DNA of 64,000 bases, from contig CANRKO010000003.1 in assembly GCA_947631235.1 (NCBI GenBank), forward strand, positions 127,361 to 191,360, read 5' to 3'. Shown here piece by piece: positions 1-10,519 of the stretch; position 1 is the stretch's first letter, and each line of letters starts with the position of its first letter. The DNA comes from an uncultured Clostridia bacterium (GTDB lineage Bacteria; Bacillota; Clostridia; UBA1381). The position numbers were made by a program, and so were the translations under genes. The notes beneath the pieces are model-generated. The model had not been told where the DNA came from and searched no databases. It was given only the letters and a program-made list of their open reading frames with translations.

Positions 1-1505
<1,505 letters not shown>

Positions 1506-1517
1506 TCACCTGATAAA

Positions 1518-2696
1518 TTACTTACGCGTATGTCTTTGTACAAATTTTTCTATGCGCCTGAGCGCCTCCTGTATGTTTTCTATCGAGTAAGCGTACGAGC
1601 AGCGTATAAATCCCTCGCCGCTTTCGCCGAACGCGCTGCCCGGCACAACCGCGACCTTTTCTTCTTCCAACAGCTTTTGACAGAACTCGTCGCTCGTCAT
1701 GCCCGTGGATTTAATGCACGGGAACACGTAGAACGCGCCCAAAGGCTCAAAGCAGCTCAGCCCCATCGCTCTGAAACCGTCCACGATATAACGCCGTCGG
1801 TAATTGTATTCCTGGCGCATTTCCTCAACGTCGTCATCGCAGTTTTTGAGCGCCTCGATTGCCGCGCACTGCGCCGTTGTGGGCGCGGACATTATGCCGT
1901 ACTGGTGGATTTTCGTCATAAGCTTTATTATCCGTTCGGGCCCCAAAGCGTAGCCGAGTCTCCAGCCCGTCATGGCGTACGTCTTTGAAAATCCGTTCAC
2001 GACGACCGTTCGTTCCTTCATGCCGTCTATCGCCGAAAACGGCGTGTGTTTCTCGTCGCCGTAGCGCAGTTCGCCGTAAATCTCATCGGACAGTACGAGT
2101 ATATCCGTACCCCGCAGCACATCGGCGACAGCCTGCAAATCGGATTTCGACATAACGCCGCCGGTCGGGTTGTTGGGGTAGGGGAGTATCAACAGTTTTG
2201 TTTTGTCGGTTATTTTAGCTTTAAGCTGTGACGGGAGAAGTCTGAAATCGTCCTCCTCCTTCGTCTCGATAGGCACGGGTACGCCGCCCGCCATAACGGT
2301 ACACGGCTTGTAGCACACAAAGCACGGCTCGGGTATGAGCACCTCGTCGCCGGGGTTTACGAGCGTCCTTATCATAAGGTCGATCGCCTCGCTGCCGCCG
2401 ACCGTCACTATGACTTCCTTTTTCGGGTCGTAAGTTACGCCGTACTTACGCTCGTTGTATTCGCATATCGCCTCGCGCAGTTCCATAAGTCCGGCGTTCG
2501 CGGTGTAGTGCGTCTGACCCTTTTCGAGCGAGTAAATACCCGCCTCGCGCACCGACCACGGCGTTGTGAAGTCCGGCTCGCCCACGCCGAGCGAGATCGC
2601 GTCCTTCATCTCAGCCACTATGTCAAAAAATTTTCGTATCCCCGACGGCGGCAGATTTGCCACGACGGGAGAAATAAGCTTTTCGTAATCTATCAT
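1518..2696 (-). CDS. PLP-dependent aminotransferase, class I/II
   Basis: A 392-residue fold-type I aminotransferase of the aspartate/aromatic group. Visible signatures are the N-terminal SLGVGEPDF, the cofactor-contacting PYPNNPTGG, the Asp/Tyr pair in LSDEIYGEL, the Schiff-base lysine in NGFSKTYAMTGWRLGY (about residue 238), and the C-terminal arginine in FIRCSYA that binds the substrate carboxylate. Its ATG overlaps the stop of the upstream Lrp/AsnC gene as ATGA, so it is translationally coupled to a regulator that commonly senses amino acids. This fits amino-acid metabolism, but the sequence does not fix the amino donor or acceptor. Confidence 0.93.
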   Translation of the reverse strand: MIDYEKLISPVVANLPPSGIRKFFDIVAEMKDAISLGVGEPDFTTPWSVREAGIYSLEKGQTHYTANAGLMELREAICEYNERKYGVTYDPKKEVIVTVGGSEAIDLMIRTLVNPGDEVLIPEPCFVCYKPCTVMAGGVPVPIETKEEDDFRLLPSQLKAKITDKTKLLILPYPNNPTGGVMSKSDLQAVADVLRGTDILVLSDEIYGELRYGDEKHTPFSAIDGMKERTVVVNGFSKTYAMTGWRLGYALGPERIIKLMTKIHQYGIMSAPTTAQCAAIEALKNCDDDVEEMRQEYNYRRRYIVDGFRAMGLSCFEPLGAFYVFPCIKSTGMTSDEFCQKLLEEEKVAVVPGSAFGESGEGFIRCSYAYSIENIQEALRRIEKFVQRHTRK

Positions 2697-3175
2697 AAAG
2701 TAATCACCTGTCTCGTATCTTTTTCGTCGTCCTCGAATATAATGCCCTCGTCCTTATACTTTTTGAGTACGAAGTGCGTCGCCGTCGAGATAACGGAGTC
2801 CATCGGCGCAAGTTTCTGCGCGACGAACAGCGCGACCTCCTTCATGCTCTTGCCCTCTATCGTAACGGCGAGGTCGTAAGCCCCCGACATGAGGTAGAGC
2901 GACTTGACCTGCGGGTACTTGTAAATCCTCTCCGCGACCTTGTCAAAGCCCTCGCCCCTCTGCGGCGTTATGCGCAGTTCTATAAGAGCCGTCACAACCT
3001 CGCGGTCGGTTTTGTCCCAGTTGACTATCGTCTTGTAGCCGACGATAACGTTATCCTTTTCGAGCTTTTCTATCGCGTCCGCGACCTCCTGCTTGTCCGT
3101 GCCGAGCATTTGAGCGATCTTGGCTCGTGATATGTTGCTTTTTTCCTTATCGAGAATTTTGAGTATTTCGTCCAT
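2693..3175 (-). CDS. Lrp/AsnC family transcriptional regulator
   Basis: A 160-residue regulator with an N-terminal winged helix-turn-helix (MDEILKILDKEK through the DKQEVADAIEKLEKD segment) and a C-terminal RAM/AsnC effector domain (ALIELRITPQRGEGFDKVAE, then YLMSGAYDLAVTIEG). I start it at the ATG at 3173-3175 because AAGGTG lies just upstream and the family starts close to the HTH. A longer frame back to 3226 would add 17 unlikely residues. It overlaps the aminotransferase by 4 bases and probably controls it and perhaps its own promoter in response to an amino acid. Confidence 0.92.
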   Translation of the reverse strand: MDEILKILDKEKSNISRAKIAQMLGTDKQEVADAIEKLEKDNVIVGYKTIVNWDKTDREVVTALIELRITPQRGEGFDKVAERIYKYPQVKSLYLMSGAYDLAVTIEGKSMKEVALFVAQKLAPMDSVISTATHFVLKKYKDEGIIFEDDEKDTRQVITL

Positions 3176-3329
3176 AAAAATCAGCACCTTTCCGCGCTTT
3201 TTAGAAAGCCGCGCATAAATAGTCATTCTATCTTATCATTATATAATATTTTCAATTAAAAATCTATACTTTTTGAAAAATAATCGGATTTTTTCCTAAA
3301 TATTTTGTAATTTCACCAAAAACACCTGC

Positions 3330-3358
3330 CTCACAAAACGATGTCGGGCGCATATAAT
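3330..3358 (+). promoter_or_regulatory. Putative sigma-A promoter of asnB
   Basis: CTCACA (3330-3335, 4 of 6 matches) is 17 bases before a perfect TATAAT (3353-3358). Expected transcript start is about 3365, 24 bases before the asnB ATG. Confidence 0.55.
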
Positions 3359-3388
3359 ACAATAAAAATGTGTATCGGGGGTAATTTT

Positions 3389-5239
3389 ATGTGCGGAATA
3401 TGCGGATTTATAAACTACAGAACCAATCTTGTGAAAAACGAGGCGGAAAATAAAGCCGTGGCGTACGCCATGGCGAAAAAAATACGCCATCGCGGGCCCG
3501 ACTCATGGGGCGAATGGGTGGGCGAGCACGCCGCCTTCTCGCACAGCCGTCTCGCGGTAATCGACGTTGAGAGGGGCTTGCAGCCGATGAAACGCACCGT
3601 CGCGGGACACGAGTTTGTGATAACGTATAACGGCGAGCTTTACAACACCAAGGAAATTCGCGACGACCTTCTGTCTTACGGCTATGAATTTGAGACGACA
3701 TCCGACACCGAGGTTCTTCTTACGGCTTACATACATTACGGCGAACGCGTCGCCGAGCGTCTTAACGGAATATACGCGTTCGCGATATGGGACAGTATGC
3801 GCCAGAGAGTGTACGCCTGCCGCGACCGTTTCGGAGTAAAACCGTTTTTTTACACGCAAAAGGGCGATACGACCGTTTTCGCGTCGGAGATAAAGGCGCT
3901 TTTCGAGTACCCCGGCATAAGGAGAGAACTTGACAAAACGGGACTTTGCGAACTTTTGGCGTTAAGTCCGGCGCGCACGCAGGGTAACGGCGTGTTTAAG
4001 AACATCATGGAACTCAGACCCGCGCGGTACATGATAATAGACCGGCGCGGCATACGTATAAAGCGTTACTGGGAGTTTAAAAGCCATGAGCATACCGACA
4101 GCTATGAGGAAACTATCGCACGCACGCGCTCTCTTGTGTACGACGCGGTAAGGCGGCAGCTTGTTTCGGATGTGCCTATTGCGACGTTCCTTTCGGGCGG
4201 ACTCGATTCGAGCGTGATAACGGCGATAGGCGCGATTGAGATGCAGCGAAACGGCGGACGGCTCTCGACTTATTCGTTCGACTACGAGGGCAACTCGAAG
4301 TATTTTAAAGCGTCGCATTTCCAGCCCGACAGCGACACAAAATGGGTGCCGCGCATGGTTGAGGAATTTTATACCGACCACACTTACCTCGTCTGCCCGA
4401 ACAGTGCGCTCACGGAGCTTTTGGAGGAGGCTCTCACGGCTAAGGATTTGCCGGGCATGGCTGACGTTGACGCGTCTCTTCTCTACTTCTGCCGCGAGGT
4501 CAAGAAAAATCACACCGTCGTGCTGTCGGGCGAGTGCAGCGACGAGATTTTCGGCGGCTACCCGTGGTTTAGAGAGAAAAAGGCGTTTGAAACGGCTGCG
4601 TTTCCGTGGTGCTACGACCTGTCTCTAAGGAACAATATCCTCAAAGACGATGTGCGTGACGCGCTTGACCTCGAAGGTTATTCGAGTATGCGCTACGAGG
4701 AAAGCATAGCCGAAACGCCGACGTTCGACGGCGACAGCGCGGAGGAAAAACGCCGCCGTGAAATATCGTACCTCAACATCAACTGGTTTATGACAAACCT
4801 GCTCGACCGCAAGGACAGAATGAGCATGGCAAGCGGTTTGGAGGTGCGCGTACCGTTCTGCGACCACCGCCTTGCCGAGTACGTCTGGAACATCCCTTGG
4901 GAGATGAAGAACAAGGACAACGTGTCAAAAAACGTGCTGCGCGAAGCGGCAAAGGGCATACTGCCCGAGGACGTCAGACTGCGCAGAAAAAGTCCGTACC
5001 CGAAAACGCACAACCCGCATTACGAGACGGCTGTTAAAGAGCTTTTGGACGGCATAATCTCCGACCCGAACGCGCCCGTGCTTACGCTCTGTGACAAGGA
5101 AAAACTCGACGCCGTGTTAAACGGCTCGTCCGACTACGGCAAACCGTTTTTCGGTCAGCTTATGGCAGGCCCGCAGTTTATCGGCTATATTGTACAGCTT
5201 AACTATCTTTTAAAGGACTGCGCCGTAACGCTCTCTTAA
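3389..5239 (+). CDS. asnB: Asparagine synthase (glutamine-hydrolysing)
   Basis: A 616-residue enzyme that amidates aspartate to asparagine using glutamine and ATP. The ATG at 3389 is chosen because it leaves Cys2 (MCGICGF) as the N-terminal nucleophile of the Ntn-type glutaminase domain and has a GGGGG ribosome site 5-10 bases upstream. An in-frame ATG at 3341 would bury the catalytic cysteine. The first 220 or so residues are the glutaminase domain (RHRGPDSWG, YNGELYN, SDTEVLL). The synthetase domain has the pyrophosphate-binding loop FLSGGLDSS and LSGECSDEIFGGYPW. The gene stands alone and is followed by the MBOAT operon with its own promoter. A second, ammonia-dependent asparagine synthetase is encoded at 36.6 kb. 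Some AsnB paralogues amidate cell-wall precursors, so asparagine as product is likely but not proven. Confidence 0.93.
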   Translation: MCGICGFINYRTNLVKNEAENKAVAYAMAKKIRHRGPDSWGEWVGEHAAFSHSRLAVIDVERGLQPMKRTVAGHEFVITYNGELYNTKEIRDDLLSYGYEFETTSDTEVLLTAYIHYGERVAERLNGIYAFAIWDSMRQRVYACRDRFGVKPFFYTQKGDTTVFASEIKALFEYPGIRRELDKTGLCELLALSPARTQGNGVFKNIMELRPARYMIIDRRGIRIKRYWEFKSHEHTDSYEETIARTRSLVYDAVRRQLVSDVPIATFLSGGLDSSVITAIGAIEMQRNGGRLSTYSFDYEGNSKYFKASHFQPDSDTKWVPRMVEEFYTDHTYLVCPNSALTELLEEALTAKDLPGMADVDASLLYFCREVKKNHTVVLSGECSDEIFGGYPWFREKKAFETAAFPWCYDLSLRNNILKDDVRDALDLEGYSSMRYEESIAETPTFDGDSAEEKRRREISYLNINWFMTNLLDRKDRMSMASGLEVRVPFCDHRLAEYVWNIPWEMKNKDNVSKNVLREAAKGILPEDVRLRRKSPYPKTHNPHYETAVKELLDGIISDPNAPVLTLCDKEKLDAVLNGSSDYGKPFFGQLMAGPQFIGYIVQLNYLLKDCAVTLS

Positions 5240-5262
5240 CGGACGGCATACGACAATATTTG

Positions 5263-5291
5263 TTGACATTTTCCCGATAATAGTGTACAAT
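5263..5291 (+). promoter_or_regulatory. Sigma-A promoter of the acetyltransferase operon
   Basis: A perfect TTGACA (5263-5268), a 17-base spacer and TACAAT (5286-5291). The predicted transcript start near 5298 falls after the ATG at 5297, which therefore cannot be the start codon. This supports the TTG start at 5381 and a leader of about 83 bases. Confidence 0.8.
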
Positions 5292-5380
5292 TTATCATGG
5301 CTCTTTACGCGCCGCTGATTTTATATATCGGCGGCGCACTGCTGCCGAAATTGCACTGCGCGACGGAAGGGGAGATAATC

Positions 5381-6769
5381 TTGGTATTTTCGAGCCTTAT
5401 TTTTGTGTGCGTATTCCTGCCCGCCGTGCTTTTGCTGTACAATTTGTCAAAGAACATTACATACAAAAACGTTGTCCTTGCCGTAACGTCGCTCATTTTC
5501 TACGCGTGGGGCGAGCCGGTGTGGGTGCTGCTCCTTATTTTCAGCACTGTAGCGGACTACATAAACGGCAGAATAATAGATAAATACTACGCCCGACCGC
5601 AGGCGACCGCAGCTCTTGCCGCATCGCTCGTGTTAAATCTCGGTATTCTTTTTGTGTTCAAATATTCGGGCTTTCTTATAGGCAGCATCAACGCGGCAGT
5701 TCATCTTTCGATCCCGAACCCAAGCCCCGCGCTGCCGATAGGCATATCGTTCTACACCTTCCAGACGCTGTCGTACACGATTGATATGTACCGCGGCAAA
5801 ACGAAGGTGCAGAAGTCATACCTCAACTACCTCACATACGTCTCGATGTTCCCGCAGCTTGTCGCCGGACCTATCGTGCGCTACGACTCCATAGCCGACC
5901 AGCTTACCGACAGGCGCGTAACCATGGACGGCTTTGCGTACGGCGTAAAACGCTTTACCGTCGGCATGTGCAAAAAGGTAATGCTCGCGAACAGCGCGGG
6001 AACGGTCGCGTCAATGCTTTTGGGCGGCACGCGTTACACTGTCGCGTCCGCGTGGCTCGGAATTTTGATGTACAGCTTTCAGATATATTTCGACTTTTCC
6101 GGCTACAGCGATATGGCTATAGGACTGGGCAGGATGCTCGGCTTTAAATTTCTCGAAAACTTCCGTTACCCGTATATTTCGGCGAGTATTACGGACTTCT
6201 GGCGCAGGTGGCATATGTCGCTGTCGCGCTTTTTCCGCGACTACATATACATTCCTCTCGGCGGCAACCGTTACAGACAGCTTAGAAATATAATGGCTGT
6301 GTGGCTGCTTACCGGTCTTTGGCACGGCGCGAGCTGGAATTTCATAATCTGGGGACTTTTCTACGGTGTGTTTCTGCTTATCGAAAAAAAAGCGTTCGGC
6401 GGCAGACTGCAAAAAATACCGTCGCCGTTTTGCTATATATACACCATGTTTTTCGTCGTTATTGGGTGGAGCATATTCTACTTCACCGATTTGGGCGCGC
6501 TGTGGACATTTATAAAGAGCGCGTTCGGCGTGGGCGTGCCGCTTTACGACCTGACGGTACACTCGGCGTTCTTTACGAATTTGTGGCTGTTTATCGTCTG
6601 CATACTCGCCTCTACGCCGATACCCGTCACCGTGTACAACTACCTTTGCAAAAAGCACGAAACGTTCGCGGCGGTATCGCAGCCGCTGCTCGTAATTGTA
6701 GGACTTGGCGTATGCTTTATACTTCTTGTGGGACAAACCTACAACCCGTTTTTGTATTTCAGATTTTAA
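5381..6769 (+). CDS. MBOAT family membrane O-acyltransferase (AlgI/DltB-like)
   Basis: A 462-residue polytopic membrane enzyme that passes acyl, usually acetyl, groups across the membrane to a sugar polymer. I use the TTG at 5381: a GGAAGGGGAG ribosome site is right upstream, the product then begins LVFSSLIFVCVFLP like AlgI proteins, and the promoter at 5263-5291 excludes the ATG at 5297. The MBOAT core is clear: PIGISFYTFQTLSY, MFPQLVAGPIVRY, FDFSGYSDMAIG, FWRRWHMSLSRFFRDY, and the catalytic histidine in TGLWHGASWNFI (about residue 315). It is followed after 21 bases by a DHHW-type partner, the usual AlgI plus AlgJ/X pairing. The acceptor is probably an exported or surface glycan; which one is not shown. 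Confidence 0.93.
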   Translation: MVFSSLIFVCVFLPAVLLLYNLSKNITYKNVVLAVTSLIFYAWGEPVWVLLLIFSTVADYINGRIIDKYYARPQATAALAASLVLNLGILFVFKYSGFLIGSINAAVHLSIPNPSPALPIGISFYTFQTLSYTIDMYRGKTKVQKSYLNYLTYVSMFPQLVAGPIVRYDSIADQLTDRRVTMDGFAYGVKRFTVGMCKKVMLANSAGTVASMLLGGTRYTVASAWLGILMYSFQIYFDFSGYSDMAIGLGRMLGFKFLENFRYPYISASITDFWRRWHMSLSRFFRDYIYIPLGGNRYRQLRNIMAVWLLTGLWHGASWNFIIWGLFYGVFLLIEKKAFGGRLQKIPSPFCYIYTMFFVVIGWSIFYFTDLGALWTFIKSAFGVGVPLYDLTVHSAFFTNLWLFIVCILASTPIPVTVYNYLCKKHETFAAVSQPLLVIVGLGVCFILLVGQTYNPFLYFRF

Positions 6770-6790
6770 GGAAAGGGGAGAGTGACCGTA

Positions 6791-7978
6791 ATGAAAAACA
6801 AGCTGATAATCGGCGCGTTTCTTGTAATGCTCGCCGCGTTTGTGACCATGCTCGCGCTCCCCACGGACAGGGCGAGCATAGAGCGTGAGAACCGCGAGCC
6901 GGCGCAAATGCCGCTGTTAAGCCGCTCGACCGTTTTTTCGGGCAAATTCGCGTCGGACTTTGAATCGTATTTGGGCGACAATATAGGACTGCGCTCGTAT
7001 TTTACGTCCGCATCAAAGGGTCTCGACGCGGCAAAGGGCATAACTCCCGACACCGGCTCCGTAATATCGACAAACAAGGACATAGGCACGGGTACGACGA
7101 TAAAAATGACGCTGCTTTTCGTCAAGGACACCGTTATGGAGATGTTTTTAAGGAACGACGAGACGGAAAAAATGTACACCGACGCCGTGAACGCGATTGC
7201 CGAGCGGCTGCCGGAGAACGTCAAGGTTTACAGTATGCTTATCCCGACGCAGCTTGAATTCCGCGAGCCGATATATAAAAATTTGCAGGACAGCCAAACC
7301 GACGCGATAAACGATATGTACGCCATGCTCGACGAGCGCGTGACGACGGTCGACGCGGTCGGCGCGCTCTCGGAACACACGGATGAGTACGTTTATTTCC
7401 GCAGCGACCACCACTGGACGCAGCGCGGCGCGTACTACGGGTACCGCGCGTTTATGGAGACGGCGGGCGGCGAGGCGGTAAACGCCGACGATTACGAGGT
7501 GCATAGTATAAACGGTATGCTCGGCTACCTGTTCGACAGGGTAAACACGCCCGATATAACGAAAAATCCCGACACCGTGGAATGGTACGATTTGGACGAA
7601 AACGAAGATATAAAGGTAAGCTCGTTAAAGGACGGCAAGGACGGAGCGTTTACCGAATACGAGGGCAAGATGTATCACGACGACAAGCGCGGCTACAACT
7701 TCTTTTTCGGCAGCGACTACCCGCTTTTAAAGCTTGAAAACACATCGCTCCCCGACGGTAAAACAATCGTCGTGATAAAGGACTCCTACGCGAACGCGTT
7801 CGCGCCGTGGCTCGCAAAAAGCTACAAGAGGGTAATTCTTGTAGACCCCCGCATATACGAGGGCGGCATAGACGCGGTCGCGGAAAAATTCAAGCCCGAC
7901 GAGGTACTCGTAATGAACTACATTTTTACGACGAATTTCCCCGATTACTGCGGAATGTTGAAAAATTTATGCAAATAA
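6791..7978 (+). CDS. DHHW family (AlgJ/AlgX-like) acetyltransferase partner
   Basis: A 395-residue protein with an N-terminal signal anchor (KNKLIIGAFLVMLAAFV) and an extracytoplasmic SGNH-like domain. The naming motif SDHHWT is at residues 205-210, and a late block VVIKDSYANAFAPWL carries the conserved serine region of this family. It is expected to transfer the acetyl group delivered by the MBOAT protein onto the polysaccharide outside the membrane. The ATG at 6791 is preferred to the GTG at 6782 because the GGAAAGGGGAG ribosome site would abut the GTG. It is the last gene of the two-gene operon. Confidence 0.9.
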   Translation: MKNKLIIGAFLVMLAAFVTMLALPTDRASIERENREPAQMPLLSRSTVFSGKFASDFESYLGDNIGLRSYFTSASKGLDAAKGITPDTGSVISTNKDIGTGTTIKMTLLFVKDTVMEMFLRNDETEKMYTDAVNAIAERLPENVKVYSMLIPTQLEFREPIYKNLQDSQTDAINDMYAMLDERVTTVDAVGALSEHTDEYVYFRSDHHWTQRGAYYGYRAFMETAGGEAVNADDYEVHSINGMLGYLFDRVNTPDITKNPDTVEWYDLDENEDIKVSSLKDGKDGAFTEYEGKMYHDDKRGYNFFFGSDYPLLKLENTSLPDGKTIVVIKDSYANAFAPWLAKSYKRVILVDPRIYEGGIDAVAEKFKPDEVLVMNYIFTTNFPDYCGMLKNLCK

Positions 7979-8002
7979 TTTTGGCAATAATTAAATTTAC
8001 TA

Positions 8003-8031
8003 TTCCAAAACCGGAAAATATATGTTACAAT
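8003..8031 (+). promoter_or_regulatory. Weak putative promoter before the glycosylase gene
   Basis: TTCCAA (3 of 6 matches) and TACAAT (8026-8031) are spaced by 17 bases, with the expected start near 8038, just before the ribosome site of the next gene. Confidence 0.4.
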
Positions 8032-8050
8032 GGATAGTGGAGTGATAGGG

Positions 8051-8521
8051 ATGTTGGTTCACACGATACCTCCCGTATACGATAATAATTCGAAAATACT
8101 GATACTCGGCAGCTTTCCGTCCGTGAAGTCGCGTGAGGCGGCATTTTTCTACGGACACCCACAAAACCGCTTTTGGAGGGTATTGAGCGCCGTCTTTGAG
8201 GACGAGTGTCCCGCGACGACGGAGGAAAAGCTAGCTTTTCTGCTCCGAAACAGGGCGGCTGTGTGGGACGTGATAGAAAGCTGCGATATACAAGGCTCGG
8301 CTGACAGCACGATAACGAACGTCACGCCGAACGACCTCGGCGTAATTCTGAAAAACGCCGACATAAAGAGGATATTCGTAAACGGCGCGGCGGCGTACAA
8401 GTATTTTACGAGGTACAACAAGGATCTCGAAGCCGTGCGTCTGCCGTCAACAAGCCCCGCGAACGCGGCGTATTCTCTCGAAAGGCTTATAAACGAGTGG
8501 AAAGTGATAAGACAGGTTTAA
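8051..8521 (+). CDS. DNA-deoxyinosine glycosylase (uracil-DNA glycosylase superfamily)
   Basis: A 156-residue base-excision repair enzyme of the Mug-like/hypoxanthine-DNA glycosylase group. It carries the family motif ILGSFPSVKSREAAFFYGHP and the following QNRFWRVLS near the N-terminus, and a C-terminal LPSTSPANA loop that matches the family's DNA-intercalating SPAN-type motif. It should remove deaminated adenine (hypoxanthine) and perhaps uracil from DNA. The ATG at 8051 is chosen over 8030 because GTGGAGTGATAGGG supplies a ribosome site, whereas 8030 overlaps the putative -10 element. Confidence 0.88.
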   Translation: MLVHTIPPVYDNNSKILILGSFPSVKSREAAFFYGHPQNRFWRVLSAVFEDECPATTEEKLAFLLRNRAAVWDVIESCDIQGSADSTITNVTPNDLGVILKNADIKRIFVNGAAAYKYFTRYNKDLEAVRLPSTSPANAAYSLERLINEWKVIRQV

Positions 8522-8564
8522 GACAGAGACAGTAACAACGGAAAAGGACAGGTGACAAATTTAT

Positions 8565-10328
8565 ATGGGTATTTTCACAATATTCAAGATATTCGGCGGA
8601 CTTGCCATGTTCCTTTACGGCATGAACGTAATGGGCGACGGCTTGAAAAAGCTCGGCGGTTCAAAGCTTGAATCTATCCTTGAAACGCTTACGAAAAACA
8701 AATTCATGGGCGTGCTTTTGGGTACGGTAGTCACAGCCGTGATACAGTCGTCCTCCGCGACGACGGTAATGGTTGTCGGTTTCGTAAACTCCGGCATAAT
8801 GAAACTCGCGCAGTCGATAAGCGTAATGATGGGCGCGAGCATAGGCACGACGATGACGGCGTGGATACTGTCGCTGTCGGGCGTGCAGGGCGAGAGTATA
8901 TGGGCGAATATCCTAAAGCCCGAGAACTTCACGCCGGTACTCGGCTTTATCGGTATTATCCTTATTATGTTCACAAAGAACGAAAAGAAAAACAACCTGG
9001 GTAATATCCTCGTCGGTTTTGCGGTGCTGATGTTCGGTATGACCACGATGTCGAGCGAGGTCAAGAGCATACAGGATAACCCCGCGCTCATAAACGTTAT
9101 CACAACGCTGTCAAACCCCGTTATAGGCGTTATCGTGGGTATGTTTATCACGGCGGCGATACAGTCCTCGTCGGCGTCGATAGGTATTTTGCAGGCGTTA
9201 AGCGCGACCGGACAGATAACGTTCGTGTCCGCGATACCGTACATAGTCGGCGCGAACGTCGGCGCGAGCATATCCGCGCTCATATCGAGTCTGGGCGCGA
9301 GCAAAAACGCGAAACGCGCCGCGATATGCAACCTTTACTATAAGCTCATAAGCGCGGTACTGTTCCTGATACTGATGTTCGTGCTGAACGCGTTTATAGA
9401 TATGGCTATTCTCGAAAGCAGTACGAGCGCGGTGACGATAGCCGTTGTACACACCGTATTCAACGTGCTTGCGGCTGCGGTGCTGCTGCCGTTCACGTCG
9501 GTTATCGAAAAGCTTGCGCGTCTTACGATAAGGGAGGGCGCGGAGAGAAGTGCGTTCGCGGTGCTTGACGACAGATTTCTCGCCACACCGTCATACGCTG
9601 TCGAGCAGTCTCTTACGCTCGCGGTAAACATGGCGTATATCGCGAAGGACAGCTTTACAATGGCGCAGGACTGCGTGGCAAGCTACAGCGAAAGATTGGA
9701 CAAGCAGATAATAGACAACGAGCGCGAGACGGACGAGTACGAGGACGCTTTGAGCGTGTACCTCATAAAACTGAGCGCGCAGCAGCTTTCGATAGTTGAC
9801 GCGCAGAAGGTCTCGATACTTTTGAGCGCGATTTCCGACTTTGAAAAAATGACCGACTACACGACCGACCTCGTGTTCACGGCGCGTGAAAAGCATAATC
9901 AGAACGTGCATTTCTCGGAGAAGGCAAGGCAGGAGATAACGATTATGGTAAACGCCGTCGGCGAGGCTATCGACCTTACGATAAATGCGTTCTCGGATAA
10001 CGACGTTAAACTCGCGTATAAGGTTGAGCCGCTGGAGGACGTTATAGACCACATCAGAAACGACCTCAAAAACCGTCATATCCACCGTATGCAGGAGGGT
10101 CGCTGTCCGGTCGAGCAGGGATTTATTTTCACCGACTACATAAACGCTCTCGAGAAAATATCCGACCACTGCTCAAACGTCGCGTCGGCTATCATAGAGC
10201 TTAACAACGACAATTACGACATTCATAACGTAATGTCGAACCGCCGTATCGAGGAGGGCTATAAGGAGCAGTACGCGTACTACGCGGAAAAGTACAGTCT
10301 CCCGTTCTCCAAATCAAGCGGAAATTAA
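8565..10328 (+). CDS. Na+/phosphate cotransporter family protein with PhoU domain
   Basis: A 587-residue membrane protein. The first 310 or so residues hold the two inverted Na/Pi cotransporter repeats, each marked by the QSSSAT/QSSSAS signature (TAVIQSSSATTVMVVG and TAAIQSSSASIGIL). The last 230 residues are a cytosolic, helical PhoU-like domain (KQIIDNERETDEYEDALS, ALEKISDHCSNVASAI). It probably imports phosphate with sodium, the PhoU part acting in regulation. It follows the glycosylase gene after 43 bases. A terminator-like hairpin with a T run lies downstream at 10443-10470. Confidence 0.92.
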   Translation: MGIFTIFKIFGGLAMFLYGMNVMGDGLKKLGGSKLESILETLTKNKFMGVLLGTVVTAVIQSSSATTVMVVGFVNSGIMKLAQSISVMMGASIGTTMTAWILSLSGVQGESIWANILKPENFTPVLGFIGIILIMFTKNEKKNNLGNILVGFAVLMFGMTTMSSEVKSIQDNPALINVITTLSNPVIGVIVGMFITAAIQSSSASIGILQALSATGQITFVSAIPYIVGANVGASISALISSLGASKNAKRAAICNLYYKLISAVLFLILMFVLNAFIDMAILESSTSAVTIAVVHTVFNVLAAAVLLPFTSVIEKLARLTIREGAERSAFAVLDDRFLATPSYAVEQSLTLAVNMAYIAKDSFTMAQDCVASYSERLDKQIIDNERETDEYEDALSVYLIKLSAQQLSIVDAQKVSILLSAISDFEKMTDYTTDLVFTAREKHNQNVHFSEKARQEITIMVNAVGEAIDLTINAFSDNDVKLAYKVEPLEDVIDHIRNDLKNRHIHRMQEGRCPVEQGFIFTDYINALEKISDHCSNVASAIIELNNDNYDIHNVMSNRRIEEGYKEQYAYYAEKYSLPFSKSSGN

Positions 10329-10350
10329 AAAATGACCTTTATACTAAAAT

Positions 10351-10504
10351 GACCTCCTCTATGAGGAGGTCGAAATCTTTGATTTCGGGTGGTGTATTTT
10401 GCACGTAATCTTGCACACCCCCCAAACTCACAAGTGAGTTTTGACCCCCTCAGCGAGGGGATCAGATTTTTTTATGTAAGTTTTGCCCCTCAAAGAGGGG
10501 GGTC
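10351..10504. repeat. Intergenic mosaic of short palindromes, copy 1
   Basis: Five palindromes in a row between convergent genes: GACCTCCTC/GAGGAGGTC (10351-10371), CGAAATC-TTT-GATTTCG (10371-10387), AAACTCAC/GTGAGTTT (10424-10442), GACCCCCTC/GAGGGGATC (10443-10463) and CCCCTC/GAGGGG (10485-10500). Three of the same modules occur in reverse orientation at 26.3 kb and related ones at 45.3 kb. It fills the gap between the transporter and rodA. Confidence 0.85.
10443..10471 (+). terminator. Rho-independent terminator after the Na/Pi transporter
   Basis: The CCCCTCAGCGAGGGG hairpin is followed within a few bases by a run of seven T (10467-10473). It is one module of the palindrome mosaic put to use as a terminator. 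Confidence 0.65.
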
Positions 10505-10519
10505 TTACTATTATCATCA

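Noticed and set aside
3176..3329. A promoter for the Lrp/AsnC operon in this AT-rich gap
   Set aside because: Several TATAAT-like boxes exist on the minus strand but none has a convincing -35 at 16-18 bases, so no site is called.
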